Below are positions 8,605-17,791 of a DNA stretch of 64,000 bases, piece by piece. The stretch comes from an uncultured Lachnospiraceae bacterium (GTDB lineage: Bacteria > Bacillota > Clostridia > Lachnospirales > Lachnospiraceae). Where the stretch lies: contig CAKRWT010000006.1 in NCBI GenBank assembly GCA_934418125.1, forward strand, positions 30,935 to 94,934. Direction: 5' to 3'. The notes beneath the pieces are model-generated. The model saw only the letters and a program-made list of their open reading frames with translations, did no database searches and was not told where the DNA came from. Each line of letters starts with the position of its first letter. Positions within the stretch are counted from its first letter, which is position 1. The position numbers and the translations under genes are program-made.

Positions 8605-8711
8605 TAGTAGATTATCAAATATAAACAAAATTGACAAGTGTTGAATATACTAAAATAAATGGCTTGAAATTGTACATGTTCCCTATAATTATCAAAGAAA
8701 GTAAACCATTG

Positions 8712-8740
8712 TTGACATAGACAATCATTGTTTATAGAAT
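8712..8740 (+). promoter_or_regulatory. blaI promoter with embedded operator dyad
   Basis: Consensus TTGACA (8712-8717), 17-base spacer, TAGAAT (8735-8740). The spacer carries AGACAAT-C-ATTGTTT (8719-8733), an inverted repeat with the same GACAA/TTGTC half-site as at 8589. A repressor bound here would block the promoter. Confidence 0.7.
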
Positions 8741-8773
8741 ATATTTTATAAAAAACAGAAATGGGATTTATTT

Positions 8774-9199
8774 ATGAAACTTACAAGCAGAGAACTGGCA
8801 GTCATGAAAATATTATGGGAGGCAGACGAGCCGCTTATGATATCAGAGATTGTTCAGAGGGAAAAGAACAGTACCATATATAGTGTACAACGTATTATGC
8901 AGAATCTGTTACGGAAAAATGCTGTAACGATAGACGGTATCGGCTATAACAAAAAGGCATTAGCTAGAAAATTCAGCCCCATTATTACTTCGGAAAGTGT
9001 GGAGCTTGGAATGATACGGGAAATGTTTGGAAATATGAGTAGCAAAAATATTCCGGCGGCTAACTTGATTGCGGCACTGCTTCCTCAGGAGAATGATGAA
9101 AAGACCCTGGCGGAACTGGAAGAGCTGGAAAAGATTATTGCCAGACGAAAACAGCAGATATTAGATGGTAATGATAAAGATAAACCAACAGAGGATTAG
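8774..9199 (+). CDS. blaI: BlaI/MecI/CopY family repressor
   Basis: A 141-residue winged-helix repressor. The start (LTSRELAVMKILWEADEPLM), the ISEIVQRE helix and the RIMQNLLRKNAV recognition segment match the family, whose members repress their own operon until cleaved by a BlaR-type membrane protease. No beta-lactamase gene is nearby. The ribosome binding site is weak. The gene is followed after 9 bases by the M56 peptidase, the usual operon order, and its promoter contains an operator-like dyad. Confidence 0.88.
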   Translation: MKLTSRELAVMKILWEADEPLMISEIVQREKNSTIYSVQRIMQNLLRKNAVTIDGIGYNKKALARKFSPIITSESVELGMIREMFGNMSSKNIPAANLIAALLPQENDEKTLAELEELEKIIARRKQQILDGNDKDKPTED

Positions 9200-9208
9200 G
9201 GGGATGTT

Positions 9209-10444
9209 ATGGAACTTTCTTTCTCGTCCTGTTTAAATACATGGTTATTTGGTCTGATAGCAATTTCTCTTCTGCGGGTACTTTTATCTGATGTACGGGA
9301 AATATCGGCAAGGAGACTTGGTTTCTTTTCTATTGTGATGGCAGTCATTCTTATACGCTTGTTATTTCCAGTAGAGTTTTTGTATTTGCAAAGTGATATT
9401 TATATTGCGCGGGTATGGACGGATATTTATAAAATAGTCACGCAAAATACATTTGTCTTTCTGGGGATAAGATGGAATCTTGTTTCCATGGGAGAGTTAT
9501 TGTCGCTTTTGGGAAGTATTATTCTGGCAGTTCGGTTCCTTTATTCCTGCCTGGGATTACGACATAATATATATGTAAGGAAACGTTTGCCATGTACAGG
9601 ACAGAACCTTTCTATGGTATCCGATTACTGTGAGAAAATGGCAGTAGACGGAGTAACCATCAATGGAGCTTTACAGAAAATTTTCAAGGGTAAAAAAGGA
9701 AAAGCAGATAAAAAGGAAGTTCCATCCTTTTCCCTGCTAATTGATAAAGATGTAGAATCGCCATTTGTCTTTGGGGTATTCCAACCGGTCATTGTGTTGC
9801 CAGCTGTTAATCTGTCAGAGGAGGAATGGTATTATGTTCTGCGGCATGAAATAGCGCATATTGAACATCACGATTTGTTTATGCGATTAGGTTGTGAGGT
9901 ATTGCAGCTATTATATTGGTGGAATCCGTTTGTTTTCCGGCTGCGCTCTTTGTTGCAGCGTGTTCAGGAATTTCGTGCCGATGCAATAGCCTGTGAGCAA
10001 CTGAATGAATTTCAGAGATTGGAATATATGGAGTGTCTGTTAAAAATGGCAGAGCGCCAGTCTGTTTTCAGGAACAGATGGATTGCGGCTTTTCAACAGG
10101 AGGCAGAACTACCGGCAAGAATCAGGGTACTGCTACAGCAGGATGATGATAAGGGAAAGAGAAAAAGTGCAAGCGGGAATTTTCTTGCGATGGCAGGTAT
10201 TATTCTTTTTGGGATTCTGTTACCGAATTTTATGGTCATCAAACCATACTATTCTTTACCGGCAGAGGTGGAACAGATTGCCGAAGACAGTAATCTGTCG
10301 GGTGGATATTATGTTGTATGGGAGAATGATACTTATAACATTCATATCGATGGGGATTTTTTCCGTGTCAATAAAGACCATCATGTGACCTATAAGCCGT
10401 CCTTGTCATACCGACTGAAGCAGTTTCTTCCGAAAGATTTCTAG
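9209..10444 (+). CDS. M56 family membrane metallopeptidase, short BlaR1-like
   Basis: A 411-residue protein with four or five membrane helices and the zinc-peptidase motif HEIAH at residues 213-217, with E254 in EFRAD as the likely third zinc ligand. Family members sense a signal outside and cleave the partner BlaI repressor. The classical BlaR1 has a C-terminal penicillin-binding sensor of about 250 residues; here only about 70 residues follow the last helix (326-343), with no SxxK/KTG motifs. Sensing must therefore differ from beta-lactam acylation. AGGGGGAT precedes the ATG. Confidence 0.85.
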   Translation: MELSFSSCLNTWLFGLIAISLLRVLLSDVREISARRLGFFSIVMAVILIRLLFPVEFLYLQSDIYIARVWTDIYKIVTQNTFVFLGIRWNLVSMGELLSLLGSIILAVRFLYSCLGLRHNIYVRKRLPCTGQNLSMVSDYCEKMAVDGVTINGALQKIFKGKKGKADKKEVPSFSLLIDKDVESPFVFGVFQPVIVLPAVNLSEEEWYYVLRHEIAHIEHHDLFMRLGCEVLQLLYWWNPFVFRLRSLLQRVQEFRADAIACEQLNEFQRLEYMECLLKMAERQSVFRNRWIAAFQQEAELPARIRVLLQQDDDKGKRKSASGNFLAMAGIILFGILLPNFMVIKPYYSLPAEVEQIAEDSNLSGGYYVVWENDTYNIHIDGDFFRVNKDHHVTYKPSLSYRLKQFLPKDF

Positions 10445-10506
10445 AACAGGGTTCGTATATCCGGCAATCTTGCAAAATGGAGAAATCGTTTTCTGTATAA
10501 GAAACC

Positions 10507-10535
10507 TTGAAAAATCAATCTTTCAATGCTACACT
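10507..10535 (+). promoter_or_regulatory. pgi promoter
   Basis: TTGAAA (10507-10512), 17-base spacer, TACACT (10530-10535), with a TG extended -10. Confidence 0.75.
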
Positions 10536-10579
10536 AATCATTGATGGTAATAAAGCCCTTAAGCAAAGGAGATAATACG

Positions 10580-11926
10580 ATGAGCAAAGTTACATTTGAT
10601 TATTCTAAAGCAGCACCATTCATCAAGGATAACGAAGTAGAATCCATGAAGAAACTGGCTTTAGATGCAAAAGAGTTATTAGTAAGCAAAACAGGTGCAG
10701 GTAACGACTTCTTAGGTTGGATTAACTTACCGGTTGATTACGATAAAGAAGAGTTCGCAAGAATTAAGAAAGCAGCAGCTAAAATCCAGAGTGATTCCGA
10801 AGTACTGTTAGTAATCGGTATCGGCGGTTCCTATCTGGGAGCAAGAGCAGCTATCGAATTCTTACGTCACAGCTTCTATAATGTAGTAGACAAGTCTATT
10901 AGAAAGACTCCTGAGATTTACTTCGTAGGTAATTCGATTAGTTCTACTTATATTAAACATCTGATTGATGTAATCGGTAACAGAGATTTCTCTATCAACA
11001 TGATTTCCAAGTCCGGAACTACAACAGAGCCGGCAATTGCTTTCCGTGTATTTAAGGAAATGGCAGAGAAGAAATATGGCAAAGAGGGCGCAGCAAAGAG
11101 AATCTACGCTACAACAGATAAGGTAAAAGGTTCCTTAAAGCATCTGGCTACCGAAGAAGGATACGAGACATTCGTAGTACCGGATGATGTAGGAGGACGT
11201 TTCTCCGTACTGACAGCAGTTGGTTTGCTTCCAATCGCAGTATCCGGAGCAGATATTGATAAGTTAATGGAAGGTGCAGCAGAGGGAAGAAAGATGGCAC
11301 TGGAAGCTCCTTTTGAAGAGAATGATGCCTTGAAATATGCAGCCCTTCGTAACATTTTATTAAGAAAAGGCAAGGCAATCGAGATTCTTGCAAACTATGA
11401 GCCAAGCGTACACTATGTATCTGAGTGGTGGAAGCAGCTTTACGGCGAGTCCGAAGGAAAAGACCAGAAGGGTATTTTCCCGGCAAGCGTTGATTTGACA
11501 ACTGACTTACATTCCATGGGACAGTTCATTCAGGACGGCGCCAGAAATATGTTCGAGACCGTTATCAATATTGAGACAAGCAGAGAAGAAATCATTATTG
11601 GCGAAGAGCCTGTAGACCTGGATGGTCTGAACTACCTTGCAGGTAAGAGCGTTGATTTTGTAAACAAGAGTGCTATGAATGGAACCATCCTGGCACATAC
11701 CGATGGACAGGTTCCGAACTTCTTGGTAAATGTACCGGAAGTAAATGAATTCTATTTAGGAGAGTTATTCTACTTCTTCGAGTTTGCATGTGGTGTCAGC
11801 GGATACTTATTAGGCGTTAACCCATTTAACCAGCCTGGTGTAGAGAGCTATAAGAAGAATATGTTTGCTCTTCTTGGCAAGCCTGGATACGAGGCACAGA
11901 GAGAAGAATTATTAAAGAGACTGTAA
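10580..11926 (+). CDS. pgi: Glucose-6-phosphate isomerase
   Basis: A 448-residue cytoplasmic enzyme that interconverts glucose-6-phosphate and fructose-6-phosphate. Typical PGI blocks are present: [34 protein letters not shown] for the phosphate site, [14 protein letters not shown], and a C-terminal [15 protein letters not shown]. The length equals that of the short Firmicutes form. ATG 10580 has AAAGGAG upstream; an earlier in-frame ATG lies within the promoter region and is rejected. Own promoter, and a very strong hairpin at the end. Confidence 0.96.
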   Translation: MSKVTFDYSKAAPFIKDNEVESMKKLALDAKELLVSKTGAGNDFLGWINLPVDYDKEEFARIKKAAAKIQSDSEVLLVIGIGGSYLGARAAIEFLRHSFYNVVDKSIRKTPEIYFVGNSISSTYIKHLIDVIGNRDFSINMISKSGTTTEPAIAFRVFKEMAEKKYGKEGAAKRIYATTDKVKGSLKHLATEEGYETFVVPDDVGGRFSVLTAVGLLPIAVSGADIDKLMEGAAEGRKMALEAPFEENDALKYAALRNILLRKGKAIEILANYEPSVHYVSEWWKQLYGESEGKDQKGIFPASVDLTTDLHSMGQFIQDGARNMFETVINIETSREEIIIGEEPVDLDGLNYLAGKSVDFVNKSAMNGTILAHTDGQVPNFLVNVPEVNEFYLGELFYFFEFACGVSGYLLGVNPFNQPGVESYKKNMFALLGKPGYEAQREELLKRL

Positions 11927-11943
11927 GACTTTTCAAGAAATCA

Positions 11944-11999
11944 CAGAAAGCAGGAAACGGTTCTAAATCGAAAGATTTGGAACCGTTTCCTGCTTTCTG
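11944..11999. terminator. 26-bp hairpin with GAAA loop between pgi and the AraC gene
   Basis: Arms 11944-11969 and 11974-11999 pair over 26 positions with a single G-U wobble, closed by a GAAA tetraloop. It has almost no following T run in either direction, so it is not a standard intrinsic terminator, although it stands between converging genes and may stop transcription or protect 3' ends. Confidence 0.75.
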
Positions 12000-12052
12000 G
12001 GGTTAAGGTGTCAAAAGCTATCATATTAATATTTGCTTTTATCAGTACTTTG

Positions 12053-12904
12053 TTATTCTGTTTTCGTATGTGAATATAGTTTCCGGTATTGTCGTGGTGA
12101 CATGCCAACCTTCTTATTAAATATCTGAGAAAAATAGGATTGGGAAGAAAAACCGGCACTGGAGGCAATCTGTGTTACGGACAAATCGGAAGTTGTTAAA
12201 AGCTCTTTACACGCCTCTACTCTTCGTTCTGCCAGATAGTTAATTGGCGATTGACCGATGCATTCTGTAAAAGAATGTGCTAAATAAAATTTATTAATAT
12301 GTGTAATCTCTGCCAAAGAATCCAAAGTAATATTTTTAGAATAGTTTATATCAATATACCGTTTGGCAAAAGCACATTCCTTGGAGAGCTGGAAGGAAGA
12401 GTTTGAAATAACAGAAAGCTTTTGCTTTCTGGAAATATATACTAAAAGAACCTCCAGCAATCCATGGCAGACTTTTTCAAATCCGGGTTTTTGTTCCTGA
12501 AATTCCTGTATTATCAATTGGGCAAAATTAATAAACTGATTCTTATCAGAACCATAACTATAGAAACTATATCCTTTGGAAGAGTTCTGTTCAGGGTCAT
12601 CAAAAGAAAATGCAAGTCCTTCAACGCCGAAGACAATATATTCCATGGGATTGTGTGGAAGTGTTTTCTCGGTATGTTCTACATACGGATTGATAATCAT
12701 TAAATCATCCGTTTTCATAGAAACTTTCTCATCTTCTATGTAAAAAACACCTTCACCATGTAAAACATAGAAGAGTTCTGAGAACTGATGTGTATGCGGC
12801 AGCGAATTCCAATCACCTTCATATTTCGAAATAGAAATATAACGAAGTTTAAAATCGTCGCATTTGTTATTGGCAGAGCCAAGGCTAATAAATTCATTGC
12901 TCAT
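12053..12904 (-). CDS. AraC family transcriptional regulator
   Basis: A 283-residue regulator: an N-terminal cupin-type sugar-sensing domain (HTHQFSELFYVLHGEG, DDLMIINPYVEHT) and a C-terminal double helix-turn-helix containing LDSLAEITHINKFYLAHSF and VTQIASSAGFSSQSYFSQIF. It is transcribed away from the GH112 operon across a 296-base AT-rich gap, the usual place for the local activator of a glycan operon, so it probably senses the imported sugar or a breakdown product. The inducer is not known from sequence. Confidence 0.88.
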   Translation of the reverse strand: MSNEFISLGSANNKCDDFKLRYISISKYEGDWNSLPHTHQFSELFYVLHGEGVFYIEDEKVSMKTDDLMIINPYVEHTEKTLPHNPMEYIVFGVEGLAFSFDDPEQNSSKGYSFYSYGSDKNQFINFAQLIIQEFQEQKPGFEKVCHGLLEVLLVYISRKQKLSVISNSSFQLSKECAFAKRYIDINYSKNITLDSLAEITHINKFYLAHSFTECIGQSPINYLAERRVEACKELLTTSDLSVTQIASSAGFSSQSYFSQIFNKKVGMSPRQYRKLYSHTKTE

Positions 12905-13122
12905 AAATAAATCCTCTTTTCATGTAAAGTAGTGTTTTTTGCAAAGATTTTAACTGATTAAATTTTATGGAAAAGCAATAATTTTAAAACAGCTTCGTAA
13001 AAAAGACGAAAAAATAACGTGATGAAGCTTTTCATTAAACAAATTATACATAAAAAATGACAAAAATACAGTATTTTAGTAATAAAAAAGCAAAAAATAT
13101 AACAAAACAAGCAACAAAGAAA

Positions 13123-13151
13123 TTGATACTGTTTGGTAAAATCGCTATACT
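13123..13151 (+). promoter_or_regulatory. Promoter of the glycan-utilisation operon
   Basis: TTGATA (13123-13128), 17-base spacer, TATACT (13146-13151), 50 bases before the GH112 start. The region upstream (12905-13122) is AT-rich and should hold AraC-type sites; no clear direct repeat was picked out by eye. Confidence 0.7.
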
Positions 13152-13200
13152 CAAGCCATGAGATAGAGAAAGAAGAAACTATTTGGAGGGACTCATATTG

Positions 13201-15357
13201 ATGACGGGAAGACTGACACTGCCGACAGATGCAGATGTCATTGACGAGACAATACGATTGAAAAATCTCTTAGGAGCAGATGCTTTGCGAGATTGTGACG
13301 GAACAGAGATGCCGGAAGAACTTTTGTCAGAGCCAGTTAAGAAATATGCAACTTATTATACAACAAGAAAAGACAATGCGTGGGCAAGTGCGAATCCGGA
13401 AGAGATTCAGCAGGAGTATTTGCTGAGTAATCGTGTGACGGCAAGAAGCGAAATACTTCGTATTCGCTTAATGGAAGGATTTCATACAGAGCAGCTGAAG
13501 GTAAATACATTGGATGATCCAAAACGCTGGTGGGAAGTAATTGACCGAACAACAGGAGAAATTGTTCCTACAGATAAATGGGAATTTGATGAAGCTTCCG
13601 GGGAAGTTGAGATTCAGACAAAACCATATCACGAATATACCGTAAGCTTTCTGGCATTCCTTATCTGGGATCCGGTGCATATGTATAACTTTATTACAAA
13701 TGATTGGAAGGATACACCTCACCAGCTGACATATGATGTAAGACAGCCAAAGACACAGAAGTATGTCAAGGAAAAACTGAAAAGATGGTGTGAAGAGAAT
13801 CCGAATGTAGATGTTGTTCGATTTACAACCTTCTTCCATCAGTTTACCTTAACTTTTGATAATCAGAAGAGAGAAAAATTCGTTGAGTGGTTCGGCTATA
13901 GTGCAAGTGTAAGTCCGTATATCCTGGAGAAATTTGAAAAATGGGCAGGATATAAATTTCGTCCGGAATATATCGTAGATCAGGGCTATCACAACAGTAT
14001 GTTCCGTGTGCCTAGCAAACAGTTCCGCGACTTTATTGAATTCCAGCAGATTGAAGTCTGTGCACTTGCGAAAGAACTGGTGGATATTGTTCATTCTTAT
14101 GGTAAGGAAGCCATGATGTTTCTTGGAGACCACTGGATTGGGACAGAACCTTATGGTAAATATTTTGCAGGCATCGGTCTTGATGCGGTTGTAGGTTCTG
14201 TAGGAAGTGGTGTAACACTTCGTATGATTTCTGATATCAACGGGGTTGGTTATACGGAAGGACGTCTCTTACCATACTTCTTCCCGGATGTATTCTGCGA
14301 AGGAGGAGACCCTATTGGGGAAGCAAGAGACAACTGGAGAAAAGCAAGACGAGCATTGCTTCGTTCGCCATTAGACAGAATCGGATATGGTGGCTATTTA
14401 AAACTTGCAAGCAATTGGCCGGGATTTATTGAAGAAATCCAGCATGTTGTTACAGAGTTCCGTCAGATTCATGAAAATATGCAGGGAACACCTTCCTATG
14501 TAGCACCATTTAAGGTTGCTATTCTCAACTGTTGGGGAGGGCAGAGAAAGTGGATGTCCAATCAGGTACATCACGCAATCTGGCATAGAGAAACTTATTC
14601 AGCAGAAGGTGTGCTTGAATGCCTGAGTGGTATGCCGTTTGAAGTTGAATTTATTTCTTTTGATGATGTGAAAAAAGGTATCCCGGAAGATATCGGAGTC
14701 ATCATTAATGTGGGTGATGCATATACAGCATTCAGTGGAGCAGAAAACTGGATTGATGAAGTTGTTGTAACCAATCTTCGCCGCTTTGTTGATGAGGGAG
14801 GTGGATTTATCGGAGTTGGTGAGCCGACAGCATATCAGTATCAGGGAAGATTCTTCCAGTTATCGGATGTGCTTGGTGTAGACCGCGAAATGTGCTTTTC
14901 CCTTAGTACAGATAAATATAATGAAATGGATGCAAACCATTTTATCTTAGAGGATATTGATGGTAAAGTCGATTTCGGTGAGGGAACGAGCCGTGTCTAT
15001 GCACAAGGTCAAAACTATCAGATTCTTGCAATGGATGGAGAGTACAGCCAGTTGGTTGTTAATAAATATGGTAAAGGACATAGCGTATACTTTGCGGGTC
15101 TTCCCTATTCTCCACAGAACTGCAGAATTCTTCTTCGTGCTATTTACTATGCAGCAGGTATGGAAAAAGAGATGAAGCGTTACTATGTAACAAATGTTGA
15201 CACGGAAGTAACGGTATTCCCTAAAAGCAAGAAGATTGCAGTTATCAATAACTCGTTAGAAGCACGGCATACAGATGTATATATCAATGGCAGCTGTGTA
15301 TACGAGCTGGATCTTGAGCCGGGCGAGATGCGCTGGGTAGAGGATATTGAACAGTAA
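13201..15357 (+). CDS. GH112 galactosyl-hexosamine/rhamnose phosphorylase (probably lacto-N-biose phosphorylase)
   Basis: A 718-residue cytoplasmic enzyme of family GH112. It begins with GRLTLPTDADV and RDCDGTEMPEEL, the highly conserved N-terminal blocks, and has VDVVRFTTFFHQF and FLGDHWIGTEPYG in the barrel. The family phosphorolyses beta-1,3-galactosyl-N-acetylhexosamines or beta-1,4-galactosyl-rhamnose to galactose-1-phosphate. The sequence alone does not separate these; the neighbouring GH136-like pair favours lacto-N-biose / galacto-N-biose. No signal peptide. GGAGGG precedes ATG 13201; upstream in-frame TTG codons are rejected because the conserved start begins here. Confidence 0.88.
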   Translation: MTGRLTLPTDADVIDETIRLKNLLGADALRDCDGTEMPEELLSEPVKKYATYYTTRKDNAWASANPEEIQQEYLLSNRVTARSEILRIRLMEGFHTEQLKVNTLDDPKRWWEVIDRTTGEIVPTDKWEFDEASGEVEIQTKPYHEYTVSFLAFLIWDPVHMYNFITNDWKDTPHQLTYDVRQPKTQKYVKEKLKRWCEENPNVDVVRFTTFFHQFTLTFDNQKREKFVEWFGYSASVSPYILEKFEKWAGYKFRPEYIVDQGYHNSMFRVPSKQFRDFIEFQQIEVCALAKELVDIVHSYGKEAMMFLGDHWIGTEPYGKYFAGIGLDAVVGSVGSGVTLRMISDINGVGYTEGRLLPYFFPDVFCEGGDPIGEARDNWRKARRALLRSPLDRIGYGGYLKLASNWPGFIEEIQHVVTEFRQIHENMQGTPSYVAPFKVAILNCWGGQRKWMSNQVHHAIWHRETYSAEGVLECLSGMPFEVEFISFDDVKKGIPEDIGVIINVGDAYTAFSGAENWIDEVVVTNLRRFVDEGGGFIGVGEPTAYQYQGRFFQLSDVLGVDREMCFSLSTDKYNEMDANHFILEDIDGKVDFGEGTSRVYAQGQNYQILAMDGEYSQLVVNKYGKGHSVYFAGLPYSPQNCRILLRAIYYAAGMEKEMKRYYVTNVDTEVTVFPKSKKIAVINNSLEARHTDVYINGSCVYELDLEPGEMRWVEDIEQ

Positions 15358-15448
15358 CCAAAGGATAACTTATGAAAGGCAGGGTATGCATTTCATATTT
15401 TATAAATATAAAGAAGTACTTTTAAATGTATAAGGAGGACAAAAAACT

Positions 15449-16840
15449 ATGAAAAAGAAAGTATTGAGCGTACTTTTAGCAGCAACCATGTCAGTATCTG
15501 TACTTGCAGGATGCGGAAGCAGTACAGAAAGTAACACAGAGAACAGCACAGAAAGTAACACAGAGAACAGCACAGAAAGCAGCACAGAGAGCAGTACAGA
15601 AAGTAACACAGAGAGTAACACCGACGAACAGAATGGCGCAGCACAGGAAGAAACACTGAGCGTATGGTGTTGGGATCCAAACTTCAATGTTTATGCAATG
15701 AAGCAGGCAGAGGCAATCTACCAGAAAGAACATCCGGAATTCAAACTGGATATCCAGGAGAAGGTCTACTCTGATATTGAGACTGCACTAATCACAGCAG
15801 CTGAGGCTGGTGATTACAGCACATTACCGGATATTTTCCTGATGCAGGATTATTCATTCCACAAAAATGTTGCAAATTATCCGGGAATCTTTACAGAGCT
15901 GACGGATTCAGGAATCAATTTCGCAGACTTTTCTGCAGGAAAATTAGCTGACTCTACAGTAGATGGAAAGAATTACGGAGTACCATTTGATAATGGTGCT
16001 ACGATTATGGCCATCCGTAAAGATATGGTTGAGGCAGCTGGTCTTACCGTAGATGATTTCAAAGATACAACATGGTCAGACTTTATTGAAAAAGCGAAAA
16101 AAGTAGTTGAAGCAAACAATGTTCCGATGCTTACAAGTTCGGGTGGTTCTGAAATCATTATTGAGATGCTTCAGTCAGCAGGTGCTTCTCCAATGGTGGA
16201 TGGAAACGTTGACTTAGTGAATAACAAAGCGCTTAAGGCAGCAATCGAAACATACAAACAGCTCATTGATGAAGGAATCATGGTTGATTACACTGACTGG
16301 GATCAGTACATTGCTTCTATGAATAAGGGAACAGCGGCTGGTGTTATCCAGGGATGCTGGATTATGTCTTCTATTCAGGCAGCTGAGGATCAGGCTGGAA
16401 AATGGTCAATCGTAAACATGCCTAAACTTGATGATGTTGAGGGTGCTACAAACTACGCAAACTGTGGTGGAGCAAGCTGGGCAGTTTCTTCTAACTGTAA
16501 AAACACAGAGCTTGCATATGACTTCCTTAAGACAACATTTGGCGGAAGCGTAGAGTTATATGATGACCTTCTTCCAAACGCAGGAGCAATTGCAAGTTAC
16601 TTACCGGCAGCTGAATCTGATATTTACAATGAAACATCTGATTTTTACGCTGGACAGGCTGTATACAAAGACATTGTAGAGTTCGCAGGAAAGGTTCCTG
16701 GAATTGATTATGGCGCATACTACTCAGATATCAGAAGTGCATTAACAGATGCAATCACAAACGTTGTTCAGAATGGCGCTGACATTGATAGCGAGATTGA
16801 GAACGCGCAGGATACCGTAGAATTTAATATTGGTCAGTAA
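15449..16840 (+). CDS. Sugar ABC transporter solute-binding lipoprotein
   Basis: A 463-residue extracytoplasmic family 1 binding protein. The signal peptide ends in the lipobox LAGC (Cys22), followed by a Ser/Thr/Glu/Asn tether (about residues 24-60) and the binding domain (LSVWCWDPNFNVY, FLMQDYSFHKN, WAVSSNCKN). In binding proteins of related Lachnospiraceae loci the ligand is a galactosyl-GlcNAc-containing oligosaccharide, which fits GH112 upstream. AAGGAGG stands nine bases before the ATG. The gap from GH112 (91 bases) has no terminator. Confidence 0.9.
   Translation: MKKKVLSVLLAATMSVSVLAGCGSSTESNTENSTESNTENSTESSTESSTESNTESNTDEQNGAAQEETLSVWCWDPNFNVYAMKQAEAIYQKEHPEFKLDIQEKVYSDIETALITAAEAGDYSTLPDIFLMQDYSFHKNVANYPGIFTELTDSGINFADFSAGKLADSTVDGKNYGVPFDNGATIMAIRKDMVEAAGLTVDDFKDTTWSDFIEKAKKVVEANNVPMLTSSGGSEIIIEMLQSAGASPMVDGNVDLVNNKALKAAIETYKQLIDEGIMVDYTDWDQYIASMNKGTAAGVIQGCWIMSSIQAAEDQAGKWSIVNMPKLDDVEGATNYANCGGASWAVSSNCKNTELAYDFLKTTFGGSVELYDDLLPNAGAIASYLPAAESDIYNETSDFYAGQAVYKDIVEFAGKVPGIDYGAYYSDIRSALTDAITNVVQNGADIDSEIENAQDTVEFNIGQ
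15518..15628 (+). repeat. Low-complexity STES/NTEN tether repeat in the binding protein
   Basis: Short imperfect tandem repeats built from AGTACAGAAAGTAACACAGA-type units encode about 37 residues of alternating STES and NTEN. They lie just after the lipid-anchored Cys and form a hydrophilic spacer that would lift the binding domain from the membrane. Copy number could vary by slippage. Confidence 0.88.
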
Positions 16841-16854
16841 TCATTAAAGATTAA

Positions 16855-16900
16855 AAACAGAACATACCGGGAGTGCAGTATTGCGTTCCTGGTTCTGTTT
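16855..16900 (+). promoter_or_regulatory. Intra-operon hairpin between binding protein and permease
   Basis: Outer arms 16855-16862 and 16893-16900 pair perfectly; inner arms 16867-16876 and 16883-16892 pair with a few G-U wobbles; a 4-base bulge separates them and the loop is 6 bases. No T run follows; the permease ribosome binding site (AAGGAG) starts at 16901. Such hairpins protect binding-protein mRNA or lower permease expression. Confidence 0.65.
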
Positions 16901-16912
16901 AAGGAGAAAAAT

Positions 16913-17791
16913 ATGGGAAAAAAGAAAACAAAATTAACTTTAGAAAAAGAGTATAATCTTACCGGATGGGTGTTTCTGCTTCCCGCAGCTATTTTAATAT
17001 TTGTATTTTGTTTTTATCCAATGATACAGGCAATATTGCTTTCTTTTAAAAAGACAGGTGGAGCGTTTGCCGGGTTATCAAATTATACCAGAATTTTCCG
17101 GGATAAAACATTTCAGCAATGTTTGTTTAATACATTCTTTTACTTTTTAATCCAGGTGCCAATCATGCTTACTTTAGCACTGATTCTGGCACAGCTTTTA
17201 AACAGCCCGAAGATTAAAGGAAAAAGTATTTTCCGTACTTTGATCTTCCTTCCGTGTGCAACATCACTGGTATCTTACTCAATGATTTTTAAGTCGTTAT
17301 TTGCTCCGGATGGAGTTGTGAACCGCGTACTCATGGCCATTGGATTATCTTCTGTGGACTGGTTCCAGAGCACGTGGCCGGCCCGCTGGGTCATCGTTAT
17401 TGCATTAATCTGGAGATGGACAGGTTATAATATGGTATTCTATCTTGCAGGATTACAGAATATTGATTATTCCGTATATGAAGCAAGTTATATTGATGGA
17501 GCAACACCATTCCAACAGTTTATAAAGATTACGATTCCGCTTTTGAAGCCAACAATCCTTATGACAGCTATCATGTCAACTTCAGGAACATTGCAGTTGT
17601 TTGATGAGTCTATGAACCTGACTGCGGGTGGACCCGGTAAGTCAACAATGACATTGGCACACTATATCTACAATATTTCCTTTGTAGAGACACCGAAATT
17701 TAATTATGCAGCAGCATTGTCTGTATGTATTCTTATCATGGTAGCCATTCTGTCTGCGATTCAGATGAAAGTAGGTGATAAACGTGACTAA
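16913..17791 (+). CDS. Sugar ABC transporter permease, MalF-like
   Basis: A 292-residue inner-membrane protein with six predicted helices and the EAA loop of binding-protein-dependent permeases (YEASYIDGATPFQQFIKITIPLL, of which EASYIDGA is the core). It forms the translocation pore with the next gene. No ATP-binding subunit is encoded in the operon, so a shared MsmK-type ATPase elsewhere in the genome is probably used. It overlaps the next gene by 8 bases. Confidence 0.92.
   Translation: MGKKKTKLTLEKEYNLTGWVFLLPAAILIFVFCFYPMIQAILLSFKKTGGAFAGLSNYTRIFRDKTFQQCLFNTFFYFLIQVPIMLTLALILAQLLNSPKIKGKSIFRTLIFLPCATSLVSYSMIFKSLFAPDGVVNRVLMAIGLSSVDWFQSTWPARWVIVIALIWRWTGYNMVFYLAGLQNIDYSVYEASYIDGATPFQQFIKITIPLLKPTILMTAIMSTSGTLQLFDESMNLTAGGPGKSTMTLAHYIYNISFVETPKFNYAAALSVCILIMVAILSAIQMKVGDKRD

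Noticed and set aside
9209-10444. Beta-lactam resistance regulator (true BlaR1)
   Set aside because: The penicillin-binding sensor domain with SxxK and KTG is absent and there is no beta-lactamase nearby.
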